From the NCBI RefSeq assembly GCF_019393635.1, contig NC_057861.1, positions 356,587,953-356,651,952 of the forward strand: a stretch of 64,000 nucleotides of DNA, read 5' to 3'. Each line of letters begins with the position of its first letter. Positions within the stretch are counted from its first letter, which is position 1. A model generated the notes under the pieces. That model was not told the DNA's origin and ran no database searches. It worked only from the letters and a program-made list of their open reading frames with translations. The DNA comes from Dromiciops gliroides (Eukaryota; Chordata; Mammalia; Microbiotheria; Microbiotheriidae). Positions 9,530-20,930 of the stretch are shown in pieces. The translations under genes were made by a program, and so were the position numbers.

Positions 9530-11945
9530 AGTAGCTTCTATATTAAAGGATTGGAGGGCTAAGAATATGATATTACAAAGGGCAAAGTAGCTGGGATTAC
9601 AACCAAGAATCACCTAACCAGAAAAAATGGAGTATTGTCCTTCAGGGGAAAAATGGGAATTCAATGAGAGGTCTTTCATGAATTCTTTTTTTTTTTCATG
9701 AATTCTTGATGAAAAGACCTGAGATAAATAGAAAATTTAACTTTCAAACACAAGACTCAAAAGAAACATTAAAAGGTAAATGGGAAAAATAAATCATAAG
9801 GTATATTAAAAGGTTAATATGTTTCCATTCCTATATGGGAAGATGATGCATGTAACTTTCTTATTATTAGGGTAGCTGGATGGAGTATATTTAGACAGAG
9901 GCCATAGTTGTGAGGTGAATATGAAGGGATGATATTTTAAAAAATAAAATAAGGGGAGAGAAAGAAATGCACTTGGAGAAAGGGAAAGGAAGAGGTGGTA
10001 TGGGGTAAAATATCTCACATAAGAAGCAAGAAAAAGCTTATACAATGGAAAGAAAGATGGGGGAGGTTCTGGGGAGTGAGTGAAACTTACACCAGAATTG
10101 GCTCAAAAAGGGAAATACAAACACACCCAATTGGGTATAAAAATATATCTTATCCTGCAGTAAAGTAGGAGGGGAAGAGGATAAGGGGAGTTGTGATAGA
10201 AAGAGTGCAGATTGGGGGAGAGGGTAGTCAGAAGCAAAATACTTTAGAGGAGGGACAGACTGAAAGGAGATAGAGAATAGAAAAAATGTAGTGCTGTGGG
10301 AATACAATGGAGATAAATAGAAATACAATTAGCAATAGTAACAAAAATTTTGGAAGCAAGTTTGATAAAGGCCTCTCAAACATGTAGAGAACTGTGTCAA
10401 ATCTATTAAAATAAGAGCCATTCCCAAAATGATAAATGATCAATAGATATAAACAGTTTTCAGAAGAAATAATCAAAGTTTTCTATAGTTATATTTTTAA
10501 AAATGCTCTAACTCACTATTGATTAGAAAGCTGCATGTCAATACAATTCTGGAGTACTACCGCATAACTATTAGATTGGATAATAGGACAACAGATGAAA
10601 ATGACAAATGTTGTAAGGGATATGGAGGAAATGAGATATTAATTAATTGTTGGTGGAGTTGTAAACTGATTCAAACATTCTGTATAGTGTAAAGAATTAA
10701 TTGTTATTTGAGGTTTTTATGCCTCCCTGCACACTGGCCTGGGGCTCTACAAACTGCACAGTGCTCCACCCACTAGTTGTAGCCATTGTCATGGCTCTGG
10801 CACCTCACATTATTACCACTTGTTGACGCCTACATGGGCCTGGCAAAATTATAATGATTGGAAGCCTAGTGAGGGTAGTCATGTGACTGTCAGAGCAGCC
10901 ATCCCATTGGCTGGGGCTGTGTGTGGTTTTTCTGGGATTGGGGGAGGAGAATTGGGCATTCTAGCTGGCTGGAAGGCGACAGGAGTTCTGCTGCGTATTC
11001 TTAGCTGATTCTTGGGCGGTGGTATCTTTTCAGGTTGTATAATTTCCCTTTTCCTATTTTATTTCCTTTCCCTTGATCCTACTGATCCTGTTTGTGTGTT
11101 TTTTTTTAAGTTTATTCTTGTTAAAATAAATCCTGTTCTGTTTTGAGGGAGGTTGCTGATCTACTTCCTTGCCTCAATATTGCGGCGAGCTGCTTAGCTA
11201 GCACTCCCCCATTAAAAATTGCTCCCCACAATAGCAATTTGTAACTATGGCCAAAAGGCTATAAAACCAGGCATACTCTTTGAGCTAGTAATACCACGAC
11301 TAGGTCAGCATTCAGAAAGAGATAAGAACCAAAAAGGTAAAGAACCAATACATTCAAAAATATTTATGGCAGCTCTTTTCTGGTGCAAAGAATTTGAAAT
11401 TTAAGGGATGTCCATTAATTGGGGAATGGCTGAACAAACTGTGGGATGTGATTATGATGGAAGACTATTGTGCTAGAAGACATGATGAGCAGGACGCTCT
11501 CAGAAAAAACCTGTACCTACATGAGCTGATGCAAAGTGAAATTTACTGTTTCCAATATAACTGCAACATTGTAAGATGATCGTCTGTGAATGACTCTGCT
11601 ATTCTCACCAATACAATGATCCAAGACAACTCTGAAGGACTTGTGCTGAAGAATTTTATCCATCTCCAGACAAAGAACTGATGGTGTCTGAATGCAGATT
11701 GAAGAATACTTTTTTTAGGTTTTTTTAGTTTATTTTTCTTATCTGTTTTCTTTTACAACCTGAAGTAATATGTAAATGTTTTTGCATGACTACAGATATA
11801 AAACTTATATTGAATAGCTTGCCTTCTTAAAGGAAGAGTGAAGGAGGAAGAAAATTTGGAGCACAACATTTTGAAAATGGATGTTAAAAATCGTTTTTGG
11901 ACTTAATTGGGAAAAAAATTAAATTCTAAACAAATGGGATTAAAA
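9530..11945 (+). mobile_element. HAL1-like (half-L1) element, split by a solo LTR
   Basis: Sense order: ORF1 C-terminal part (about 9,541-9,770; TTAAAGGATTGGAGGGCTAA corresponds to the STLKD(R/H)(K/R)AW region), then the purine-rich ORF1-ORF2 spacer (about 9,790-10,340), then directly a late part of ORF2 from about 10,345. ORF2 continues, after the LTR at 10,688-11,230, to the C-terminus and 3' UTR ending near 11,945. Endonuclease and most reverse-transcriptase sequence are absent. Multiple stops disable both parts. The internal deletion with retained ends is the HAL1 layout known from mammals. The ORF2 entry point differs from the copies at 16.2, 22.6 and 54.5 kb. Confidence 0.75.
10688..11230 (+). 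mobile_element. Solo LTR of an endogenous retrovirus (543 bp)
   Basis: The element starts TGTAAAGAATTAATTG and ends CTCCCCACA, so it has TG...CA termini. It is flanked by the 4-bp duplication ATAG (10,684-10,687 and 11,231-11,234). A polyadenylation signal AATAAA lies at about 11,125. GC content is higher than in the flanks. Removing it rejoins the L1 ORF2 sequence (ATTCTGTATAG to CAATTTGTAACTATGGCC), which confirms the boundaries. A 4-bp duplication is usual for class I (gammaretrovirus-like) ERVs; class is inferred. No internal viral genes remain. The open frame at 10,820-11,008 is incidental. Confidence 0.85.
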
Positions 11946-12330
11946 GTGGGGAAAAAGATTTTGATTGACCAAATGTCCCACTATTCAGTTATGGTAGCTG
12001 CAAAAATGATTATCATAGTTAGCCTTGACAAATCTATCTTCTTTTTAAAATAATGAGTAAGTTGGCATCATCAATTGCAGTCACTCAGGAAAGACATTAG
12101 GAAGGCAAAGTATCTTGAACCCTGGGTTACTTATCCCTCAGAATTAGAAGATGAATGAGAGGCTTTTTGATATTGGGATATCATAGGTAGCATACGATAT
12201 TAAATTTTATATTGTCAATGGTACTTTATCTTTATGATAAATAGAATTTATTTCAATACAGCTTTCAGAGTGGTTTATAAATGCATAAAGATGTTATGCA
12301 ATGAAACTGTCTGTCATCTTAGTAACAGGG
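11946..12330. other. Intergenic DNA, nothing recognised
   Basis: No repeat family or coding signal identified. Confidence 0.45.
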
Positions 12331-12545
12331 GGATAGAACATGGATATTTAGTTAGGAAAACCAAAGGTCAAATCTGATATGAGATACTTTTAATTGTGAG
12401 AATCTGGGTAAGTTATTTAATGTTGTTTAGACTAAGTTTTCTTCACCTGAAAATTAGCATAATAATAACCGCTATATCCCAAGGTGATTGTTGGGATAAA
12501 CTGAGATAATATTCATTATGATGATGATGATCATCATCATTTAAA
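12331..12545 (+). mobile_element. Old MIR-type CORE-SINE
   Basis: Diverged sense copy: GAATCTGGGTAAGTTATTTA, TTTTCTTCACCTGAAAATTA, GGTGATTGTTGGGATAAACT. The right end runs into a perfect 20-bp palindrome of ATG and CAT triplets (12,521-12,540). Confidence 0.6.
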
Positions 12546-13434
12546 ATTATTTTTATAGTTATTTATATAATTACATTGTTCACTTTTATAAAGAATTTTA
12601 TAGTTCACAATAGTTTTCTACACAATAATCTTGGAAGTTATGTAGTGAATGTATATTGAAATTTTATTTAATAAACATTTAAAATAGACAAACATACATA
12701 AACACACATATGCATTCACACATATGTAAATATGAACATATGTATACTTATGTAATACATAGTATATGTGTATATCTATATGTGTATGTGTATCTACATC
12801 TATCTATCTATAACAAATCTGCTGATTTTATATTTGGTGTTTCCTCCACAATATATGACTTTCACAAAGTATCATATGCCTAATGTCTGCAAAGCATAGT
12901 ACTATATTCACTCAATTGCTTGAGACCTTTTATCATGAATAGTTAGCACAATATTCTTAACATTCTTTTCCTTTTTGTGGGAAATGATATGTTTCCATCA
13001 TCATGTCACAGCAACACTAATATTAAGGCAAACATGAATAACCATAGGAATGGTAATATTCCTAATGGTGCTTTGCTGCTAACACCATGACTTACTACTA
13101 TTTATATGGATAATAAATGACATCTATACATTGCTTAGTTTTCTGTAGGAAATTCCCCAAGATAACCCTTCATTGTGGGAGATCAGAGCAGACAATTCCC
13201 AATGTAAGGCTTTGTATGATATTCAGAAGGCTTACCCTGCTTGTCTTAAGTTTCCTGGCCCTATAATATCGAAGTGTATCCATAATTAAGACCTTAACTT
13301 TTATCTTTCTACATCAAAGGCTATTATTAGACCCCCTAGGGACTCATTTCTATAACCAGTGGAAAATTAGTAAATTAGCTGCCTCTCTTCTAGAATGAGG
13401 GCTCTGTTGGTTGGATAGGTAAGTTGTCAACTAA
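12546..13434. other. Intergenic DNA with a decayed AT microsatellite and an unassigned block
   Basis: About 12,685-12,815 is a degenerate ACAT/TATG-rich simple repeat. 13,140-13,420 is more complex (for example CATTGTGGGAGATCAGAGCA) and could be an old transposon, but I do not recognise it. Confidence 0.4.
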
Positions 13435-13760
13435 TCAAAAAGGTTTATTAAGTACTTATTAGTAACCAGGGACTGTGATGAACATCAGACAAAAATAAAT
13501 ATCATCTAGTCAGACAAATGGGCAGAGGTATATGACCCATTAAACCACCAGACATGAAGTCAGAAAATTTGTCTTTCATATCTGGCCTCAGATATTTAGT
13601 AGCTGTTTGACTTGGACAAGTCACTTAACCTCTTTTTGTCTCAGTTTCCTTATCTGTAAAATGGGGGTAATAATGCCACCCATCTCCCAGGATTATTGTG
13701 AGGATCAAAAAGATATCTCATTGCCTGAAAATATATAAATATCAGTTATTGTTGTTGTTT
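13435..13760 (+). mobile_element. Ancient repeat fragment followed by a MIR-type CORE-SINE
   Basis: 13,435-13,500 has the TTTATTAAGTACTTATTAG signature of the unnamed ancient family. 13,505-13,760 is a clear sense CORE-SINE: GACTTGGACAAGTCACTTAA, CTCAGTTTCCTTATCTGTAA, AATGGGGG, GGATTATTGTGAGGATCAAA. Confidence 0.75.
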
Positions 13761-14295
13761 TGAATAATGGTGGTGGTAGTCCAAGAAAGGATGCTATCAT
13801 TATGCTGAGAAGGCATTCAGAAAAGGTCCAATAGCACCAGGAAGACCTTCAAAATGGGTAATTACCAGAAGTTGAAACAATATACAATAAATAGATTCCA
13901 TGGAACTTGCCATAGGTAGAACTAAACAGGGTAAAATAAAACAGAAACTATAGTCTTAAAAGAATTGAGATATCAAGTAGATATGATAATGCAGAACCAC
14001 TTATGATTGAAGAATCAGAAAAGACTTGGTCATAAAGAATAAGGAATAAGTGAAATTAGCAGAAATATGAAACAAATCCAGAGAAAGAGCCATAGTGATA
14101 CTGACTTACTGGTGAGGGATTGATCTATAGAGCAGAGAGGAGGACTTTATATTTTCCCCCTGCCTAGAGGCTAGATGGTTCATAAAGATTGATGCCTAAA
14201 TTAGCCTGCAAGGAAAGAAGAAGTACATTTGAAAGACAAAAGAGTAAGCAGGTCACTTGAAATTTTGGACATTTGAACTTCCTTCATATAATTTG
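13761..14295. other. Intergenic DNA, nothing recognised
   Basis: No gene or confidently assigned repeat. Confidence 0.4.
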
Positions 14296-14307
14296 ATTGT
14301 CTTTATT

Positions 14308-14495
14308 GTTTTTTGGGTTTTTTTTTTGTTTTGGTTTTTTGTTTTGTTTCTTTTTTGGTGAGGCAATTGGGATTAAGTGATTTGCCCAGGGTCACACAGC
14401 TAGTAAGTGTCACGTGTCTGAGGCCGAATTTGAACTCAGGTCCTCCTAAATCCAGGGTCAGTGATCTATCCACTGTGCCACCTAGCTTCCCCCTT
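14308..14495 (-). mobile_element. tRNA-derived marsupial SINE
   Basis: Antisense copy with a long GTTTT-rich tail on the left and head ending TGCCACCTAGCTTCCCCC. A perfect 12-bp duplication ATTGTCTTTATT lies at 14,296-14,307 and 14,496-14,507. Confidence 0.95.
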
Positions 14496-14639
14496 ATTGT
14501 CTTTATTTAAATGGAAAATTAATTATAAATTATGGCTTCATGTTTCCATTCTGTTACTTAAAAACTTTTCCATTATGAGCTATAATTAATAGGTAAATTT
14601 AAAAATACTCTGACTTGTGAACATTTAATTTTATCATAT

Positions 14640-14975
14640 GTAGCACTTGGAGAAGAAATTGTAATTATAGGCAAAATCAAAATAGAAATATATCTTTTCA
14701 AAGGAATACAGAGGGAGAGTATCAGAATACCAGTAATAGACCCTATCAGAGGAATACAGAAAGGCAGAGGAGTTCCTGATTAAAGCAGGCTTGTGGAGGA
14801 GGACTTCAGGAAGAACCCAACCAAGCTGGAACTCTAGGCTAGGTAGGACTTCTTTTTCATAACCTTCTGAACTCTTTGTAAATATCTGTATGTTCTAATA
14901 AATGTTTAATGCCCAAAGACTGGTACTGAAGCCTTTTAATTTTTGGCGACCACAATTTAGATTTTAAACATCACA
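14640..14975 (+). repeat. Unassigned LTR-like repeat
   Basis: An AATAAA signal occurs in CTAATAAATGTTTAATGCC at about 14,900, followed by AGACTGGTACTGAAGCC and the word TTGGCGACCACA. The last block is shared with bases 20-60 of this window. A polyadenylation signal 50-60 bases before a CA end is LTR-like. I could not fix a TG start or a target duplication, so the class is open. Confidence 0.35.
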
Positions 14976-15650
14976 CATAATAATCATGGTGTGACAATAA
15001 TTAAATTCTGCATGTATTAAAATGTCTAAGCAAATGCTGGTTATAAGAAATCAAATTAATATATCCATCACACATATCATTAATAAATGAAATGACCCTA
15101 CCATATTATTTAGCATAGAAAATATTTACTTATTTTCATTGATTCTCTATTTTTTTGCTGAAGTAAATGTAACCTGTACGGTGAAATCAAAAGCATGATT
15201 AATTGCCCAAACATGTCATTTGCTCATAACAAAGCTTAATACTTTCAGTCTCATTTTTCAATTTCAAATGTAACGAATTTTTAAAAAAACAAACAAAAAC
15301 CTAAGGAATAGTTTATATCGAAGCTCCTTAATTCTATCCTGTCACTTTAGTATAATGTTATTTATTATGATGTGAAACTCAAAATATTGCAAAGCACATA
15401 ACAGTGAGCAATTACAAACACTTCTTTATTTCCCTTACTTCCTTATTCTAGCTCCCATGGAATTTCTGTCAAGTAACTGAGAAGCTTTGTTGTATAGTGC
15501 TTACAAAGATTGGACAAGTGTTTGCACACTTGGGGTCATCTAAACTGTTTGGTACATATTGCCTATGTAAATTTCTAAACTTCTTTGTCCCCTCAAGCAA
15601 GGCAACCATGATGGAGATGAACACTCAAGCTACACAGGGTAGGGAGTTTT
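14976..15650. other. Repeat-poor stretch, possible conserved non-coding DNA
   Basis: 15,150-15,600 is free of recognised repeats and rich in homeodomain-type words, for example GCATGATTAATTGCCCAAAC. No coding frame is supported. Conservation is a guess from texture. Confidence 0.25.
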
Positions 15651-15654
15651 CTAA

Positions 15655-16830
15655 TTAAAAGTTTCCCATTGGGAGGGGGAAGGTGAGAGGTAGAATGGGG
15701 TGAAATCCCACATGAAAGAAACTGGAAAGGGATTATGGAGTGGGGGGAGAGATAAGGGAGGAGCAGGGCGGTGAATGAGCCTTACTTTCATCAGAATTGG
15801 CTCAAAGACCTAAATCTCACCAGAGTTGGCTCAAGGAGGGAATAACATACACAGTAAATTGGCTGGAGTTATATATCTAACCCTGCAGGAAAATAAGAGG
15901 GGAAGGGGCAGTCAGAAGAAAATCCCTTGGGGCAGCTAGGTGGTGCAGTGGATAGAGCACCGGCCCTGGATTCAGGAGGACCTGAGTTCAAATGTGGCCT
16001 CAGACACTTGACACTTACTAGCTGTGTGACCCTGGGCAAGTTACTTAACCCTCATTGCTTTGCGAAGAAGAAGAAGAAGGAGAAGGAAAAGAAAGAGGAG
16101 GAGGAGGAGGAGGAGGAGAAGAAGAAGAAGATCCCTTTTGAGAAGGGATAGGGTGAAAGAAGGTATTTAATAGAGTAAATATCATGAGGAAGGGAATAGG
16201 ATGGAGGGAAACAGTTAACAATATTAACTGTGAGAAAGAGAAATGGAAAAAAAAAATGTACCAAAAAGTATGTATAGCAACTTTTTGTGGTGGCTAAGAA
16301 TCAGAAATTGAAGGAATATCCATCAATTGGGGAATGACTGAACAAGCTGTGGCATATGATTATAATGGAATATTATTGTGTTATAAGAAATGACATGATT
16401 TCAGAAAAACCTGGAAAGACTTATATGAACTAATGTATATTGAAGTGAGCAGAAGCAGGAGAACATTGTGCACAGTGACAGCATTATTGCTCTATGAGCA
16501 ATTATGAATGACTTAACTATTCTCAGCAATAAAATGATCCAAGAAAATCCCAAAGGACTAATGATGAAGCACACTATCCACCTCTAGAGAAAGAACTGTT
16601 ATTGATTGAATGAAGACTGAAACAAGCTATTTTTCACTTTTTTTACTTGTCTTTTTATGTAAAATGTCTAATATGGTAATGTTTTACATAATTGCACATG
16701 TATAATCTATGCTGTTGCTTGAAATCTTGGGGAGGGGTCAGGGGATGGAGGCAGGGAATGAAAGAGGGATAGAATTTGGAACTCAAGTGCTACATTCAAA
16801 AAATTTCTGAAATGAAGAATCCTGAGAGGC
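15655..16830 (+). mobile_element. HAL1-like element, 5'-truncated
   Basis: It starts in the ORF1-ORF2 spacer (GAGGTAGAATGGGGTGAAAT, CAGAATTGGCTCAAAGACC). It passes at about 16,255 directly to late ORF2 (GTATGTATAGCAACTTTTTG, matching the KIFIAALYVVARN region) and on to the ORF2 C-terminus (about 16,400-16,500) and 3' UTR. Endonuclease and reverse transcriptase are missing. A SINE at 15,931 interrupts the spacer. The ORF2 entry point is distinct from the 10.3-kb and 22.6-kb copies. Confidence 0.72.
15931..16127 (+). mobile_element. tRNA-derived marsupial SINE with purine-repeat tail
   Basis: Sense copy starting GGGGCAGCTAGGTGGTGCAG. The tail has become (GAA)n/(GAG)n, about 65 bases long. Flanks AAAATCCCTT (15,921-15,930) and AAGATCCCTT (16,128-16,137) form the target duplication. 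Confidence 0.93.
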
Positions 16831-17692
16831 CTTTTCAGATGTGTAGTCAGTAGAAAACTTTCTAACACTACATAAATATATGTGTACATATGTGTGCATA
16901 GATGTACAGCTTCACATCATTTCTAGACTTATGATTTCATTCATACAGGGGACTCTTGGTATGGAAAACCCCCTCTCCCAATGCAAATACAATCATCACC
17001 TGCTGTACAATTTAAAGTTTTAGAGCTTGAGATAAGTTAATTGGCTTGCCTAGGGTCTCACAACTGATCTGTATCAAGAGGTAGGAATTGAATTTCAGAA
17101 TTCAAATTCAAAATCCACCCCATAAAGACATAATCTTTATGCAAATCAAAGGTCCAGCAATGTTACCCATTCAATCATCTGGCACTTGATAATAGGGAGT
17201 AGCATTTTTAAAGGACCCAATTACCTTAACTTTTCACTGATGATTCTACCTTTTGCTATCATACTAGCAGAACACAGTACCTTCCAAAGTTACCAATGTA
17301 TTAGGCCAGACCTGCCTCCATCACCTTAACCTTAGCTCTTTGCTGAAGGGAGATCTTTTTGTTTGTTTGTTTTTCAGATTGACAAAATTCTTCAATCAAA
17401 ATTGCTTAGCTTTACATTAACACTTAGGGTTAACTACAATAAATCTGATTTTAAAATTTTAAATTAGGAGCAAATTGCTAATAATATTGGCATACTGGCA
17501 TATATAGCAGTATTCTAACAAAGCAATATATTATGAGATACTCTCTCATTTGCACCTTTTTGCCTCTTGAAAGAAACTTCATGGGTCTCCTAAAGCTATA
17601 CAAGTGAGCTAGTTTATTCAAACTCCAAATTGTGCACATGTCTACCCAAAATTGTGACATGCTTTCTAAAGTAATTGAAAAATCCTTAAATT
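16831..17692. other. Intergenic DNA with a MIR relic
   Basis: About 17,010-17,140 looks like an antisense MIR (GAGATAAGTTAATTGGCTTG, CCTAGGGTCTCACAACTGA). Otherwise no gene or repeat is recognised. Confidence 0.4.
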
Positions 17693-17694
17693 TA

Positions 17695-18060
17695 ATAATC
17701 CTTATTAAATGAGCAGAACCAGGAGGTCATTGTACATAGTAAGAGCAATATTGTAATTATGATCAACTGATCCAAGACAATTCCAGTGGACTCATGATGA
17801 AAAGTGTTCTCTCTCTCCCTCTCTCTCTCCCCAGAAAGAGAACTGTTGTACTCCAAGTGAAAATTGAAGCATATATCTTTTTCATTTTTAAAAAAATGTT
17901 GTCTCTTTTGTAACATGACTAAAATGGATGTTTCTTTCATGATTTTATATGTATAATTATATTGCATTGTTTGCCTTCTCGATGGATGGAGGAGGGGATG
18001 GAGGAAGGAAAAATATCTGGAACTCAAAATTAAAGAAAATAAATGTTCAAAGTTAATGCA
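17695..18060 (+). mobile_element. 5'-truncated L1 tail
   Basis: Sense L1 3' end: GAGCAGAACCAGGAGGTCAT (end of ORF2), CAACTGATCCAAGACAATTC, AGAAAGAGAACTGTTGTACT, then TATCTGGAACTCAAAATTAA near the 3' end. A short CTCTCT run at 17,805-17,832 lies within it. Confidence 0.82.
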
Positions 18061-18199
18061 TAAATAATGATATTAAAAAGGTTTCCCATGCGAATGGAAT
18101 AAGTCTGGACAAAAATAAAGAAAGAAGAAGGGAAGAAAAGATACTGAGATAAGAAGAAATTAAAAATATAGTTATATCCTTATAACCTTACAGCTAATA

Positions 18200-18390
18200 A
18201 GGAAACTCTGTTTTATTGCAAAAAGGCAAGAAATTCAAATACTGCTTTTTTACTCTCTGTGTGACCTGGTAAACTCACTTAACCTCTCTGAGTTTCATTT
18301 TCTTCATTTGTCAAATGAACATACTGAACTAGATATTCTCTAAGTGGCCTTCAAATTCTATATCTACAATTCCATGTTTGAATTATGAGG
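18200..18390 (+). mobile_element. MIR-related CORE-SINE
   Basis: Sense motifs CTCTGTGTGACCTGGTAAAC, CTCACTTAACCTCTCTGAG, TTCATTTTCTTCATTTGTCA, then the tail type CTAGATATTCTCTAAGTGGC, CTTCAAATTCTATATC. Confidence 0.68.
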
Positions 18391-18535
18391 AATTAACCAC
18401 ATATATAAATCATGTACAAATTCAAGGGATTCAGCACTAAATGACATATGTGAGAAAAATCATGTAAATATAAATCAGAATAACTAAGCTCAGAAATTTA
18501 TACTTTGGAATTTTAACAAAAACTTACATTATAGA

Positions 18536-18645
18536 AGTTATTCAGTTATGTTCAACTCTTTAAGACCGTGCATGGGATTTTCCTGGCAAAAATACTGGAG
18601 TGCTTTGACTCCAGCTCCAGGAATAAATCCACTGAGCCACATAAC
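18536..18645 (-). mobile_element. MAR1-type SINE fragment
   Basis: Antisense MAR1 end (GTTCAACTCTTTAAGACC, GGGATTTTCCTGGCAAAAAT, ACTGGAGTG) is joined to a head remnant (CCACTGAGCCACATAACTGC). The middle is deleted. Confidence 0.62.
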
Positions 18646-18670
18646 TGCTTTCTATAGAAGTACTGCATTT

Positions 18671-18826
18671 AGGGAGGGCATCTAGGTGGTGCAATGGATA
18701 AAACACTAAACCTGGATTCAGGAGGACCTGAGTTTAAATATGACCTCAGGCACTTGGCACTTGGCACTTACTAGCTGTGTGACCCTGTGTAAGTCACTTA
18801 ACACTCATTGCCCTGACAAACAAAAA
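18671..18826 (+). mobile_element. tRNA-derived marsupial SINE
   Basis: Sense copy (GGGCATCTAGGTGGTGCAAT) with a small duplication CTTGGCACTTGGCACTT in its body. Flanking AGAAGTACTGCATTT and AAAGTACTGAAATTA are an imperfect target duplication. Confidence 0.88.
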
Positions 18827-18840
18827 AAGTACTGAAATTA

Positions 18841-20135
18841 AATATTGTTGTTATTTTTTTTCCTCTTGGGTTTAAGTTTGTTTTATGTCTAGGAGTTAGT
18901 TCTGTGACTTGAACAAAGTAGATGATTAATAATTTTTGATTTACTGTTCATAACTAATTCTCTTTTCAATATTGCATAAACAGGATATGTCAAGCCTGAC
19001 ATATTTTGCATGACATATTCCTAATTGGTGGAGATAATGCTGACATGATTCTATGAGTGTTAGTGGAGGAGTTGGTGTAAAAACTTTGGAAAGTAATTTT
19101 TTTCCTTTTATTTCAGTGAGGATATGTGTGGTGCCATACCACCCTAAAAACTGGATTACGAAGATACAGAGAGAAAGAGGGAGAGAGAGAGACTGACTTG
19201 AAACCTATTGAAATCTACAGAAAGCCTTCTCAACACTCCCATCTTTTCTTGGTCTTCCCTATACACAATGTATTATTTTTAATAATATGAGGGCCTTTGC
19301 AATCTCATTTCACTTTCACGTAAAAATCTCATGCATTCTGTGATTTTTCTAGGATATTTTCATCTTTATAATATCTACAATGGCTGTTTAGTGTTTAATT
19401 GGATAAGTGGATTTATTCACTATATATTACTTGTGATGTTCTTTTGTGAAACTTTCATTTGTTGGGAAGGAGTTAAGCATCCAGATGTAAGCTTGGGATA
19501 AATCTCATCCCTTTTTATTTATTTGTTTTGAGTCTAACTCCTGGCCTTAGACAGAAATTCCTTTTTAATGGAATCACAAAAAATGATAGCAAGATTCATT
19601 GCTTTGTTGTCCATCCAATATCTGATAGGGGCACTAGAATATCTCTCTGTTTGTCTATCTGTCCATGTGTGTATGTATGCACGTATGTATGTATGCATGT
19701 ATGTGTGTTTAAACACATACATCTTGTAAGCCACATTTAGAAAACCAATATAGATCTCTTGCCTCTCTGTACCCACTCTATGGGCTCAGAGTGTTGTCTC
19801 TTGGTATGCATTCTTCCTCTTAGGACAGTCTAGATTTTGTAGTTCTTCCTTCCTCCATCTCCATTCCAACTGTGGAGAGATGTTGAGGATCTCTAGTCTC
19901 TATTTGGCTTTCCAGGTGCATGTCTCATCTATTCCTTTTCACTTTGTCCTGGCTCAGAGGTGGCCAGAGGGCCCAATGTGAGCCTCCTGTGCTGGCAGTC
20001 CTCTTGGACTAGTAGCTTTGTTCTGTACAATGAGGAAGATGAGGAAATTCTGCCAAGCATAGATACCACTTAAAATGGAGCCCAGTTCTTCTTATGCCAC
20101 TTGACCCCTAAGCATTCTGGCAATTGTAGCTGCAA
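18841..20135. other. Intergenic DNA with a (TATG)n microsatellite
   Basis: About 19,655-19,720 is an interrupted TATG/CATG repeat ending in a GTGTTTAAACAC palindrome. 19,750-20,130 is relatively GC-rich and complex but unassigned. No gene is seen. Confidence 0.4.
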
Positions 20136-20930
20136 GGGTGGAGCCAAGATGGCAGAGGAAAGGCAGTGACTTGCCTGAGCTCTCACCTAGACGCCTGCAA
20201 ATACCTTAAAATAATGCAATAAGACAATTCCTGGAGCAGCAGAACCGACAAAAAGACAGGGTAAAATAATTTATCAGCCGAAGAAAAATTAGAAAGTCAG
20301 CAGGAATGGTATGTTGTACAACAATAAGTACAGAGTCCAGCCCAGCACAGGCCAAGTCTGCAGAGACCCAGCTCCCACCACAACAAACCAGGAGCAGGCC
20401 TTGTGTGCTTCTGAATAAGCAGTAGAAGCAATTGCTTCTGGAATTCAGCCAACAGATGGTAAGGGGGTTGAAAAATGGGGCAGAAGATATTAGAGGAATC
20501 TCTTTGAAAGCAGTGAGGCAGGATGCTGCTATTTTGCCCATACTCACATCCAGGTCACAGACTTGGGTGGCAGTCCCAGGCAGGGGAGGAGCATAAGCAC
20601 ACTGGACCTTGTAGCCACAGTGGAGCTAGATTCTGGTCATAGTTACAGGGCAGAAAAGCAGGCTTGTGGTTACTTGCAGATCAGAGTACAGGACAGGAGA
20701 GTACAGGAGAGTGGTAAGCATGCCTCTCCTTAAATCATACCACCTTAGAAGAACTAAAAACTTACAAATTCCTAGAAATATCTCCGAAAACAGCTGCACA
20801 AAAACCCTAAAGCTTGGAACAGTGCACCCTCCAATCTGAAATCAGTGTCCCATTTTAACAAAGAGGTAAAAGTCAAGAAATAGGCTGGAAAAATAAGCAC
20901 ACAAAAAAATGCTGATCATGTAAAGTTTCT

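Noticed and set aside
10820..11008. 62-residue open frame in the LTR
   Set aside because: Lies wholly within LTR sequence, with no similarity to a viral protein that I can see.
20206..20547. 113-residue antisense frame in the HAL1 leader
   Set aside because: Antisense to a transposon leader; no known domain.
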